This document shows, piece by piece, positions 34,284 through 42,757 of a stretch of DNA of 64,000 bases. The stretch covers positions 1,826,501-1,890,500 of the forward strand of contig OY282361.1 of the NCBI GenBank assembly GCA_958295645.1, given 5' to 3'. Below the pieces are notes generated by a model. It was not told the origin of the DNA. It saw only the letters and a list, made by a program, of their open reading frames with translations, and did not search any database. Both the position numbers and the translations under genes were made by a program. This DNA is from Longimicrobiales bacterium (GTDB lineage Bacteria; Gemmatimonadota; Gemmatimonadetes; Longimicrobiales; Gaopeijiaceae). The stretch's first letter is position 1, and each line of letters starts with the position of its first letter.

Positions 34284-36353
34284 ATGAGCGAGCACTACCG
34301 GACGGCGCCCGAAGACCGCATCTCCTTCCCGCGCAAGATCGCGTACGGGATCGGCGGTTTCGTCAACAATCTGCTCGCGTCGGCGATTGGCGGGATGAGC
34401 GTGCTGCTGATCCTGGTCCTGGGCATGGACCCGAGAGTCGTGGGCGTCCTGGGGAGCCTTCCCCGGCTGACGGACGCGATCACGGATCCGGTCATGGGCT
34501 TCGTGTCCGACCGGACCCGCTCCCGGTGGGGACGCCGCCGTCCATACCTGTTCGTCGGCGCAATCGCCTCCGGCATCGTCTTCGCCTTGCTGTGGCAGAT
34601 GCCCGCCCCGGCGCAGTTTCGCGTGAAGCTGGTGGACTACGGAGCCGACGGCGTCTACAGCGACGGCGAGACCGGCGAGGATCCCGGCTTCTTCGAACGG
34701 ATCGCCGACTGGGCCAGCGCCTTCGTGGCGACCGAAGCCATCGACGACGTGGAACACGAAGTGGTCGTCACGCCGCCGTCGCTCGTCACGGGCGCCTGGA
34801 TGCCCCTGGACATTCCGTTGAGCGACTTCATCGATCTGACCACCCGGGAGCACTTGGCCCAAATACTGATTTCCGGGGATCTCGAAGACGTCTACCTGGA
34901 CAACGTGTATCTCCACCGCTCGCCGGCGGAGGGCGTGGAGACCGCCGCCGTCCAAGAGGTGGAGGGGCTCGACGCGCCCGCGGCTCCCGCCGACTCGCCC
35001 TCGCGTCCCCCCGAAGAGGTCCTCTCCTTCTTCAGCGACGCCTACGACGACGTGGCCGTGGGCCGTTGGTCCACCGACTGGGACCGGGCCGACGTGGAGG
35101 ACGCCCAAATCGCCGGAAACGCGGTCAAGCGCTATTCCAACCTGAGGTTCGCGGGCATCGACTTCGGCGACCAGCCCGTGGACGCCTCCGGCATGACGCA
35201 CATTCACATGGACGTCTGGACGCCCAACGCAACCAGCGAGGGCCGGAGCGCCAAGTACTACTTCTGGTACTTCCTGATCGGGTCGATCGTCTTCTTCGTC
35301 GCCTACACCATCTTCGCGACGCCGTGGGTGGCTCTGGGCTACGAGCTGACGCCCGACTATCACGAGCGCACGCGGCTGATGGGCGTCCAGAACTTCATCG
35401 GCAACATTCCGTTCCTGATCGCGCCCTTCTTCTTGGCCATCGTCACCAATCCGGCGTGGTTCAGAAACCAGATGGAGGGCGCCCGGTGGCTCGCCGTCGC
35501 GGTCGGCGCGGTCGCAATAGGACTGGGCGTGATCCCGGCGATCGTCCTGCGAGAGAGAAACCAGCCTGCCACTGCGTCGGAAGGAAGCCTGCGGGACAAC
35601 ATCGCGGACTTCTTGCGCGGCTTGGTCCAGACGATCAAGTGCACTCCGTTTCTCATGTTGTGCCTCGCAACGTTCTTGATCTTCAACAGCTTCATCATGA
35701 TCTCGTCGTTCCAGATTTGGGTGTTCATCCACTACATCTACGGAGGGAGCGCAGTAGGCGGGGCTTGGCTGGCCGGCCTGGCGGGACTCGTGGGGCAGCT
35801 CTTCGGCTTCGTGGTGATCGTCTTCGTCACTTGGCTGGGCACGAAGGTCGGCAAGCGCCACGCGCTGGTCGTCTCGACGGCGGTCTCCATGGTCGGATAC
35901 GGAATGAAGTGGTTCTTCTACACGCCGGAGCATCCCATGCTGGCCCTCCTGCCGGCGCCCTTCATGGCCTTCGGGCTGGGGGGATTGTTCACGCTCATGG
36001 GATCGATGGTCGCCGACGTGGTCGACTTGGACGAGCTCAGCACGGGCGAACGCCGCGAGGGCATGTTTGGTTCGATCTACTGGTGGGTCGTCAAGCTGGG
36101 ACAGGCCCTTGCGCTCTTCGCAGGCGGCTTCCTGCTCGTCGCCACCGGCTTCGACGCAACTCCGGGCGTCGTCCAGAGCGAGCGGACGCTCACGCTGCTG
36201 CGCCTCTACGACGCCTTCGTGCCGCTGGCCGCCTCCGGCATTGCCTTGTGGGCGGTCCTCAAGTTCCCCATCACCGAGGAACGCGCACGGGAGACGCGCG
36301 AGGAACTGGAGCGGCGCCGGGGGGCGGCGGCGGCAGGACCGACGGCGGCGTAG
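34284..36353 (+). CDS. GPH-family MFS sugar transporter with a carbohydrate-binding domain inserted in a periplasmic loop
   Basis: The 689-residue protein starts at ATG 34284 behind GGAGCAGACG. Residues 15-107 are a typical GPH start: KIAYGIGGFVNNLL, DAITDPVMGFVSDRTRSRWG and RRRPYLFVGAIASG. After TM3 (FALLWQMP), where the loop should be a few residues, about 210 residues intervene (110-321) before the transporter resumes at YYFWYFLIGSIVFF. GYELTPDYHERTRLMGVQN follows. The insert is built of the same CBM-like domain found twice in the lipoprotein at 30277, but in permuted order: C-terminal half (FRVKLVDYGADG to YLDNVYLHR), Pro/Ala-rich linker, then N-terminal half (LSFFSDAYDDVAV to MDVWTPNAT). 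By topology the loop is periplasmic. Sugar import of beta-glucan oligomers is inferred from context. Confidence 0.88.
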   Translation: MSEHYRTAPEDRISFPRKIAYGIGGFVNNLLASAIGGMSVLLILVLGMDPRVVGVLGSLPRLTDAITDPVMGFVSDRTRSRWGRRRPYLFVGAIASGIVFALLWQMPAPAQFRVKLVDYGADGVYSDGETGEDPGFFERIADWASAFVATEAIDDVEHEVVVTPPSLVTGAWMPLDIPLSDFIDLTTREHLAQILISGDLEDVYLDNVYLHRSPAEGVETAAVQEVEGLDAPAAPADSPSRPPEEVLSFFSDAYDDVAVGRWSTDWDRADVEDAQIAGNAVKRYSNLRFAGIDFGDQPVDASGMTHIHMDVWTPNATSEGRSAKYYFWYFLIGSIVFFVAYTIFATPWVALGYELTPDYHERTRLMGVQNFIGNIPFLIAPFFLAIVTNPAWFRNQMEGARWLAVAVGAVAIGLGVIPAIVLRERNQPATASEGSLRDNIADFLRGLVQTIKCTPFLMLCLATFLIFNSFIMISSFQIWVFIHYIYGGSAVGGAWLAGLAGLVGQLFGFVVIVFVTWLGTKVGKRHALVVSTAVSMVGYGMKWFFYTPEHPMLALLPAPFMAFGLGGLFTLMGSMVADVVDLDELSTGERREGMFGSIYWWVVKLGQALALFAGGFLLVATGFDATPGVVQSERTLTLLRLYDAFVPLAASGIALWAVLKFPITEERARETREELERRRGAAAAGPTAA

Positions 36354-36405
36354 GACCGACGGCGGGGCCGCGGCGCCGGGCGCAACCAACGGCGTGATGC
36401 AGGCC

Positions 36406-37386
36406 CTAGCGCGGCCTCGCCCCTCCGGCGAACTGGCGGAGGCGATTCTTCCAGTGCTGCACGCGAGCCCGGCGGAGGCGTCGCCGACTCGTCTTCTGCC
36501 AGAACTCCTCGCTGACCAGCGACCCGTGGGCCAAAGGCTCGGAGAAGGGCAACGTCTCGATCCACATGCGGGCGGCCTTCATTACTTCTCGCTCCACTTG
36601 GTAGAGCAAGTAATTGTCCGGAACAGAACCGTTTCTGCGCGAGGCCAGCCCGGCCATCTCTGGGAGATCGACGTAGCGGACCAAACGATAGCGCTCTTCC
36701 AGGGGCTTCCAGAAGTCTGCGCGACCCTCGTCGGATGCAAGAAAAAGCGTACTGCCGTCGCCGACGCCACATGCACGCAGATAGGCTCCGACACTGTCAG
36801 GCTCCGTCATCGACGACGGGTATGTTCCGGCCTCTCTGTTCCCGACCCGGTCGACCCGGTCGCCCCGCCGGGCATGGACGGCGACGAAGCCGCCTTCGTC
36901 GAGCGCCGCCAAGCGATTCACGACGGACGCCGCCAGCGCCGCCACGTTGGCGGAGGGTGCAAGACGAAGCTGTGCGCGGGACAAGCCCTCCGGCGGCACT
37001 TGCCGACGAAACGGCGTCGACAGCCCGAAGCGCCGCACAATCCGCGGGGGGTCGGCCGCGTCCTGCGGCAGGGGGCTGCCCGGATCCAACACGAGCGTGG
37101 TCAGATCGGCGCCCGGCTCTTGATCCGCCAGCGGCAACGGATGCTCCCCCTGGGCATCGGCCAGCACGCTTCGCTCGAAGTCGAAGTACGTCTCCCACCG
37201 CCACTCGCGATCAATTCCGAAGTTGTAACGCGGGAGCAAGCAAAGTGGCGGGAGGGCCGCAAACCGGCCGGACGCCCGAGCCTCTCTCAGCAGGCAACCA
37301 AGATCGGAAACGGAGTGAAGCAGGCCGACCCGCATGAGCGCGGGCATCTCGTACTCCAAGTATCCGGAACCAAGCGCAGTGGGCAT
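36406..37386 (-). CDS. Fucosyltransferase-like protein (HxRRGD motif)
   Basis: The 326-residue protein starts at ATG 37386, directly after the TGA of the GH3 gene (TGAATG), so it is coupled to it. The centre has FVAVHARRGDRVDRVGN, matching the GDP-fucose binding HxRRGD-type motif of alpha-1,2/1,6- and protein O-fucosyltransferases. It is followed by STLFLASDEG and a conserved DNYLLYQVEREVMKAARMW helix, as expected in this fold. A sugar-transfer function is inferred; the real donor and acceptor are unknown. It is odd in a catabolic operon. It converges with the transporter gene, 52 bases apart. Confidence 0.6.
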   Translation of the reverse strand: MPTALGSGYLEYEMPALMRVGLLHSVSDLGCLLREARASGRFAALPPLCLLPRYNFGIDREWRWETYFDFERSVLADAQGEHPLPLADQEPGADLTTLVLDPGSPLPQDAADPPRIVRRFGLSTPFRRQVPPEGLSRAQLRLAPSANVAALAASVVNRLAALDEGGFVAVHARRGDRVDRVGNREAGTYPSSMTEPDSVGAYLRACGVGDGSTLFLASDEGRADFWKPLEERYRLVRYVDLPEMAGLASRRNGSVPDNYLLYQVEREVMKAARMWIETLPFSEPLAHGSLVSEEFWQKTSRRRLRRARVQHWKNRLRQFAGGARPR

Positions 37387-39273
37387 TCAGCAAGAATAGC
37401 GCAGGCCGTACCCCACGGGGAAGAGGACGTCGCCGGGCGGGTCGTCGCCTTGGGGATCGCTGGCGGGCCAAGCGAAGGGAAGCGTTCCGCGGAAGCCGGC
37501 CTTGCCGAAGAGGACGTCGGCGACGCCGCCTCCCTCGGAGCCGGGAAGCCAAGCCGCGACGAAGGCCGCGGAGTCGGCGAGTTCGCGGGTCGTCACCAAG
37601 GGGCGTCCGGACAGCAGGACGGTCACCACGGGCAGGCCTCGGGCGCGGGCGGACCGGATCGCCGCCAAGTCCTCGGGATGAAGGGCGGCGAGCTCCAGGG
37701 ACTGGCCGTAGGGCTGGAGCGTCTCCGCGCCTGCCGCGTCCTCGGGGCCTGCCGGCATCCGGGGCGCGCCGGGACGGACCGGGCTGGGGTCGCGGATGTC
37801 GCCCATCCCTTCGGCGTAGGGCCGCTCGCCGATCACCACCAAGGCCACGTCGAAGGCGCCGTCCGGGAGCTCGCCTGATCCGCTGGCGGCGGAACCGTCC
37901 TCGCCCAGCACTGCATGGGGAGCCACGGCCCGGACGCCCTCCCACACCGACGTGCCTCCCTCGATGCGGTCGTTTCCAGCCACTCCCTGCCACTCCACCG
38001 TGAAGCCGCCGCACTGGCTGCCCCGGTCGTGGGCGTTCTTGCCGGCCACTAGAATCCTGGCCGCCGGGTCCAGGGGCAGGATGCCGTCCTCGTTCTTGAG
38101 GAGGACCAGCGACCTGCGCACCGCCCGCCGGGCCGCCACTCGGTGGGCCGGGGACCCGAAGCTGGGGTGGTTGGACCACTTCCGCTGCGCGGGCCGGGGG
38201 CGGCCGAAGAGTCCGCAGGCGGCCTTGACCCGGAGGATGCGCCGCACCGCGTCGTCGATCCGTTCCATGGGCACGGCGCCGGACTGCACCTGGCTCGTCA
38301 ACGCGGAGATGAAGAGCCGCCACTGCTCGGGCACCATGAACATGTCGATGCCGGCGTTGGCGGCTTGGGCCACGGCCTCTCCGTAGTCTTCGGCCACTTG
38401 GTCGATGCCGTTCCAGTCGGAGACGACTAGGCCCGGGAAGCCCATCTCGCCCTTGAGCACGTCCTCGATCAGGTAGCGGTGCGCGTGGCAGCGCCGCTGG
38501 TTCCACATGCTCAGGGACACCATGACCGTGAGCGCGCTCGCCTCCAGAGCGTCCCGGTAGGGCATGGCGTGGACCCGGCGAAGCTCGTCCTCCGAGATCC
38601 TCGCGTCGCCCTGGTCCACGCCGGCCGTCGTGGCGCCGTCGCCCACCCAGTGCTTGGCGCAGGCGGCGATGCCGTCGGGCCCGAGCGAACCGTCGGAAGC
38701 GTCCTGGAGCGCGGCCACGATCCGGCCCGCGTACGAGGCCGCCACCGCCGGATCCTCCGAGAAGCTCTCGTAGGTGCGGCCCCAGCGGACGTCCCGGGCC
38801 ACTGCCAGCGTCGGCGCGAAGGTCCAGTCCACTCCCGTCGCCAGCACTTCGCGGGCGGTGATGCGCGCCGCCGCTGCCGCCAACTCCGGGTCGCAGGCCG
38901 CGCCCAGGCCGATGTTGTGGGGGAAGACGGTGGCGCCCAGCACGTTGTTGCTCCCATGGATGGCGTCCACGCCGTACAACACGGGAACGGGAAGCCGGCC
39001 GTCCTCTTCGAACATCGACGCGGCCCAGTACTCGTCGTTCATGGCCACCCAGTCCGCCGGGCGGTTGGCGCCCGGGGCCGACCCGCCGCCGCTCAGCACC
39101 GAGCCGATGTGGAACTCCCGCACCTCCGCCGGGCTCACGTGCATGCGCTCGGCCTGGGTCATCTGGCCGACCTTCTGGGCCAGCGTCATGCGGGACAGGA
39201 GCTGGCGGGCTCGCACCTCCGCTTCGGAGGCGCGGCCCGCCGGCGGAGGCGCGTCGGGCGCAGTCGCGGACAT
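37387..39273 (-). CDS. GH3 beta-glucosidase
   Basis: The 628-residue protein starts at ATG 39273. No signal peptide is apparent, so the enzyme is probably cytoplasmic. GH3 landmarks are present in order: LLSRMTLAQKVGQMTQAER, VPVLYGVDAIHGSNNVLGA, FPHNIGLGAA, WGRTYESFSED, CAKHWVGDGAT, the nucleophile region GFPGLVVSDWNGIDQ and LLKNEDGILPLD. The C-terminal domain ends with LPFAWPAS and FPVGYGLRYSC, lacking the fibronectin III domain of longer GH3s. It would release glucose from short beta-glucans imported by the transporter. It lies 29 bases downstream of the GH2-like gene. Confidence 0.92.
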   Translation of the reverse strand: MSATAPDAPPPAGRASEAEVRARQLLSRMTLAQKVGQMTQAERMHVSPAEVREFHIGSVLSGGGSAPGANRPADWVAMNDEYWAASMFEEDGRLPVPVLYGVDAIHGSNNVLGATVFPHNIGLGAACDPELAAAAARITAREVLATGVDWTFAPTLAVARDVRWGRTYESFSEDPAVAASYAGRIVAALQDASDGSLGPDGIAACAKHWVGDGATTAGVDQGDARISEDELRRVHAMPYRDALEASALTVMVSLSMWNQRRCHAHRYLIEDVLKGEMGFPGLVVSDWNGIDQVAEDYGEAVAQAANAGIDMFMVPEQWRLFISALTSQVQSGAVPMERIDDAVRRILRVKAACGLFGRPRPAQRKWSNHPSFGSPAHRVAARRAVRRSLVLLKNEDGILPLDPAARILVAGKNAHDRGSQCGGFTVEWQGVAGNDRIEGGTSVWEGVRAVAPHAVLGEDGSAASGSGELPDGAFDVALVVIGERPYAEGMGDIRDPSPVRPGAPRMPAGPEDAAGAETLQPYGQSLELAALHPEDLAAIRSARARGLPVVTVLLSGRPLVTTRELADSAAFVAAWLPGSEGGGVADVLFGKAGFRGTLPFAWPASDPQGDDPPGDVLFPVGYGLRYSC

Positions 39274-39302
39274 CGAGGAGCCTCTGGGTCGCTGGGGCCG
39301 CG

Positions 39303-42300
39303 CTACATGCCCACGTGGAGGTACGTGCGGATCTCCCACTCGCGCCCGTTGCCTCCGCCCGCGTCCGTGTTGCAGATCATGGCGCCGCGGCCGTCCGGCG
39401 CGCGCACGGGGCACCACCGCGGCGAGTGCTCGTTCAGCGATCGGAAGGCGGCTCGCACGCCGAAGCGGGTCTGGGGCATGTCGAACCACTCGGGCAGCCC
39501 CAGCGCGTAGGACACGTCGCCCATCAGCTGCAGCGGGAACGTCTGGTTGAAGTCCCGGTGGTAGTCGTAGGGACCCCAGTCGTTGACCCGGAAGTGAGCC
39601 TGGAACTTGATCGGCCCGCCGATGATCCGCAGATCCGTGCCGTAGCGGGTCACGACCCGCTCGTCGTTGCCGTTGGGCTCTCCCTTGCCGCCGTAGACGT
39701 TGGCGATCATGCCCACGCCCGAGGGCCGCTTGGACACCAGCCGCGCCTTCACTTCCCAGAGGCTCCGGGCCGGAGGCGCGCCGGGGAAGGCGAAGGTGGA
39801 GCGTCCGTCGGGGAGGATCCCGATTCCGGCGTCCTGGGTGGTGGCGAAGTTCCAGTAGACGAAGCCCATGGAGGCGGCGAAGGAGGCGTCTTCGCGCATG
39901 TCGCTGTCCCATGTGTACATCCAGGTAGCGGGCGTCGGGTCGTAGGTGATCAGCAGCTCGCCGGCCACCGTCTCCCGGTTCGCCCGCACGGCGAAGGGAT
40001 CGTCGATGACGTTGCGAGGCCGCGCCGGCGCCGGCGCGTCGGAGGGCACCGGACCCACCAGAGGCTTCCGCCACAGGAAGTTGGGCGCGAACTGCCAGTT
40101 CCCGTTCACCACGGCGAAGCCCGTGAGCAGGTTCCGCTGGTTGCCGGAGCCCGTGTCCTTCAAGGTCCAGCCGGTGAAGGTCTGGGTCTGGTCGTAGCCG
40201 CCGTCGGCCACCAGCCCCATGGCCGCGCCCTGCACGTACCAGCTGAGGCGCCCCTTGGTGAGCGTCATCTTCGCCTTGGCGCCGAACGCGTCGGACGACT
40301 TGATCCCGTCGCTGAGGACCCGGTAGTCGCCCGGATCGCCGTCCACGATCTGGAAGGCTTCGCCCTCCTTGGTGCTGCCGGACCAGATGCCGCCGAAGTC
40401 GAAGATCGTGGAGCCGCGGGTGGCCGTAATGTGCAAAGTGGCCTTCCGGGTGGGCGGCACCGGGATGGCGAAGGAACTCGTGGCGGCCCCCTGCTCCGCC
40501 AAGTCCTCCTGGAAGACGAAGGTCGTGCCGAACGGCCCGATGCTCGTCTGGTACTTGCCCAGAATCGCCGGGTTGGCGCCCCACCAGAGTTCCGGACCCA
40601 CGGCGACCTTGAGCCCGGACAGCCCTTTCTTGCCCTCGATCTCCATGCCCAAGGGCGCGGCGCCGTTGTAGATGTCCAGGTTGGGACCGTAGTTGGCTTC
40701 GGGGTACAGGCCGAAGAAGTCGCCTTCGTAGCCCCAGTGGTAGTGGCCCGTGCGGTAGAAGCCGTCCAGCCGGAACCAGCGGTCGTCCCAAGAGACGCTG
40801 GCCCGGTACACCTTGACCCGCTCGATGTCCTGGAGGCCGAAGGTCTGGCCGTCGGCCCTCACCACCCGCGTGCGTCCCCGGTTCTCGTAGAAGATCTCGT
40901 CGATGGGGTTGGACGGGACGTCGCCCAGAATGTTGACGGAGAGGTCGGCGACCAAGTTCTGGGTGGGCCGGGCGCGCATGTCCGCGTAGAAGGACTGCAT
41001 CTTGTCGAAGCCCTTGAAGCTGGGGTACATGGGCCGTTCGCCGCCCAGGTCCGGCGCCTTCTCCGGCGTGCTGACGTTGGTGCCGCCGGTGCTGAACGCC
41101 TCCAGCTCGATGCGCACTCCGCTCAGGTGCACCCGGTCGCGGGCCGTGGACAGCAGAGCGGCCCGGTCGCCCAGCGCCTGGAGCCCGGCGGCGGCCACGT
41201 CGATGCGGTCGAAGTGCTCGCGAATCGCCGCCAACGTCGTCCCCGGCGCGTAGGCGTCGAGCTCGTAGGCCTCCTTCAGGGCGTAGTAGGCGGCCCGGGG
41301 GTACAGCTCGTAGAGGTTGTTGTGAGCGGTGGGACCCTTGGCCACGATCCCCCACCACTCCTCGTTCATGTTGTTGTCGCCCTCCACGAAGTCCTCCGGG
41401 TAGGCGTCGTTGGCCCAGGAGGCGTTGGTGTCCTGGATGTCCAGCCGGTCCTCCTGGCCGAACTTCCACCAGCCGTCGGTCCACTGGAAGGTGAGGCCGC
41501 CGATGGAGTTGCCCACGAGCCCCTTGCCGGCCGACTGCTCGTATATCTCCCGCCACTGCTCGACGAGATACTTGGCCTGGGTGACCTGGTCCTCGCGCAT
41601 GTTCTTGGCGTCCCACACGTCGGCGCCGAACTCGGTGAACATGACCGGACGGCCCAGCTTGTCGTGGACGTCCTGGAACAGCTGGCCGAAGGAGATGCCC
41701 CGGTACACGTTGGCGCCGAAGACGTCCAGGTCGGGGACCTCCTCGGCGATGATTTCGATGTACTGGAGGTCGCCGTTCGCCATGGCGATCGGTCGGCCCG
41801 GGTCCTTCGACTTGATCATCCGCGCCACGTCTCCGAAGAGCGAGTACATGTAGCGCGCCCGCACCGCGTCGGCTTCGCCCTGCGGCAGGTCCTCCGTCTC
41901 GGCCGAACTCCAGACCAGCCCGTAGTTGTTCTCGTTGCCGAGAAGCCACATCAGCACGCCGGGGACGCCCTGGAACTCGTCCACGAGCGCCTCCACCTCG
42001 GCCATGACCACGGCTCGCGCGGCCGGATCCGAGTAGTCGGTGTTGGCGTTGAAGACGCCGTTCACGGTGACGCCGTAGCGGGCCACCGCGTGGTTCAGGA
42101 CCGTGAAGACCCCCCACTTCTCGTAGATGTAGCGCACCCACTTCGGCTGGATGCCGGCGTAGGCCCGGATCGCGTTGCCTCCCATCGCCTTCAGGACGGA
42201 CATCTCGCGGTCGATCCCCGCCTGGATGATCTCGTCGGGCTCCGACCAGAAGTTGTAGGAGTAGGTGGTGCCGACCGGGAAGTAGTCCCAGTTCACGCCC

Positions 42301-42476
42301 AAGACCATGAAGTCCTCGCCGTCGACCTGGAGTCTCGTGCCGGAGTCGTTCGACACGAGCCGGATGTCGGGCATCTGCTGGGCGGCGGCGGGCGCGCCAA
42401 GAGAGAGCGTGCCCAACAAGGCGAGGCTCGCGATGGCGAGGCCCGAGGTGGCGGTGGACTTGCGGATCGATGTCAT
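39303..42476 (-). CDS. Secreted GH2-like (clan GH-A) glycosidase with a large beta-rich C-terminal region
   Basis: The 1057-residue protein starts at ATG 42476 with AGGAAG upstream and has a signal peptide ending APAAAQQ. Residues about 40-350 form a TIM barrel: FMVLGVNWDYFPVG, MGGNAIRAYAGIQPKWVRY, the acid/base in WLLGNENNYG (Glu182) and the nucleophile in PVMFTEFGADVWD (Glu282), as in GH2 and relatives. Residues about 420-1057 have no Pfam domain I recognise; they are Gly/Trp/Tyr-rich with alternating hydrophobics (WDDRWFRLDGFYRTGHYHWG, KAKMTLTKGRLSWYVQG). This suggests a beta-barrel or multi-sandwich, and the chain ends IRTYLHVGM. First gene of the second operon, behind palindrome site 2. 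Beta-glucan substrate is inferred. Confidence 0.82.
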   Translation of the reverse strand: MTSIRKSTATSGLAIASLALLGTLSLGAPAAAQQMPDIRLVSNDSGTRLQVDGEDFMVLGVNWDYFPVGTTYSYNFWSEPDEIIQAGIDREMSVLKAMGGNAIRAYAGIQPKWVRYIYEKWGVFTVLNHAVARYGVTVNGVFNANTDYSDPAARAVVMAEVEALVDEFQGVPGVLMWLLGNENNYGLVWSSAETEDLPQGEADAVRARYMYSLFGDVARMIKSKDPGRPIAMANGDLQYIEIIAEEVPDLDVFGANVYRGISFGQLFQDVHDKLGRPVMFTEFGADVWDAKNMREDQVTQAKYLVEQWREIYEQSAGKGLVGNSIGGLTFQWTDGWWKFGQEDRLDIQDTNASWANDAYPEDFVEGDNNMNEEWWGIVAKGPTAHNNLYELYPRAAYYALKEAYELDAYAPGTTLAAIREHFDRIDVAAAGLQALGDRAALLSTARDRVHLSGVRIELEAFSTGGTNVSTPEKAPDLGGERPMYPSFKGFDKMQSFYADMRARPTQNLVADLSVNILGDVPSNPIDEIFYENRGRTRVVRADGQTFGLQDIERVKVYRASVSWDDRWFRLDGFYRTGHYHWGYEGDFFGLYPEANYGPNLDIYNGAAPLGMEIEGKKGLSGLKVAVGPELWWGANPAILGKYQTSIGPFGTTFVFQEDLAEQGAATSSFAIPVPPTRKATLHITATRGSTIFDFGGIWSGSTKEGEAFQIVDGDPGDYRVLSDGIKSSDAFGAKAKMTLTKGRLSWYVQGAAMGLVADGGYDQTQTFTGWTLKDTGSGNQRNLLTGFAVVNGNWQFAPNFLWRKPLVGPVPSDAPAPARPRNVIDDPFAVRANRETVAGELLITYDPTPATWMYTWDSDMREDASFAASMGFVYWNFATTQDAGIGILPDGRSTFAFPGAPPARSLWEVKARLVSKRPSGVGMIANVYGGKGEPNGNDERVVTRYGTDLRIIGGPIKFQAHFRVNDWGPYDYHRDFNQTFPLQLMGDVSYALGLPEWFDMPQTRFGVRAAFRSLNEHSPRWCPVRAPDGRGAMICNTDAGGGNGREWEIRTYLHVGM

Positions 42477-42549
42477 GACGGCGCTTCCTTTCGAGTGCCT
42501 TCCCGGCGCGAGGCTGGCTCGCCAATGCGGCCGGCGCAGTACTCGGGCA

Positions 42550-42574
42550 ACTTTGTTCGGTTGCCGAACAAAGT
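42550..42574. promoter_or_regulatory. 25-bp perfect palindrome, probable ROK operator (site 2)
   Basis: Arms ACTTTGTTCGG and CCGAACAAAGT flank a TTG centre, identical in both arms to the site at 30176-30200. It lies 74 bases upstream of the GH2-like start on the minus strand, nearly the same distance as site 1 from its gene. It is also about 180 bases before the DASS transporter on the plus strand. Confidence 0.85.
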
Positions 42575-42757
42575 GGACGCCCGCCCTTGCCGCTGTCAAG
42601 AACGCCCCCCTTGGCGAGCGCAGTCTCGGCAGGTCCCGTTCCTGGACAGGGGCGCGGCGGCGGGCCAGCTTATGCGCCGCCGGAACGCCTCGGAGCCGGG
42701 GCGGCCGGCTGAACGAGCGCATCCCCCAAGGCTCGTCCCCCCAACCGGAGCCGGTCG

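Noticed and set aside
33201-36389. Minus-strand open frame of over 1000 codons opposite the GH16 and transporter genes
   Set aside because: His/Asp/Arg-rich composition with no domain. The plus-strand genes have clear motifs and coupling, so this is a shadow.
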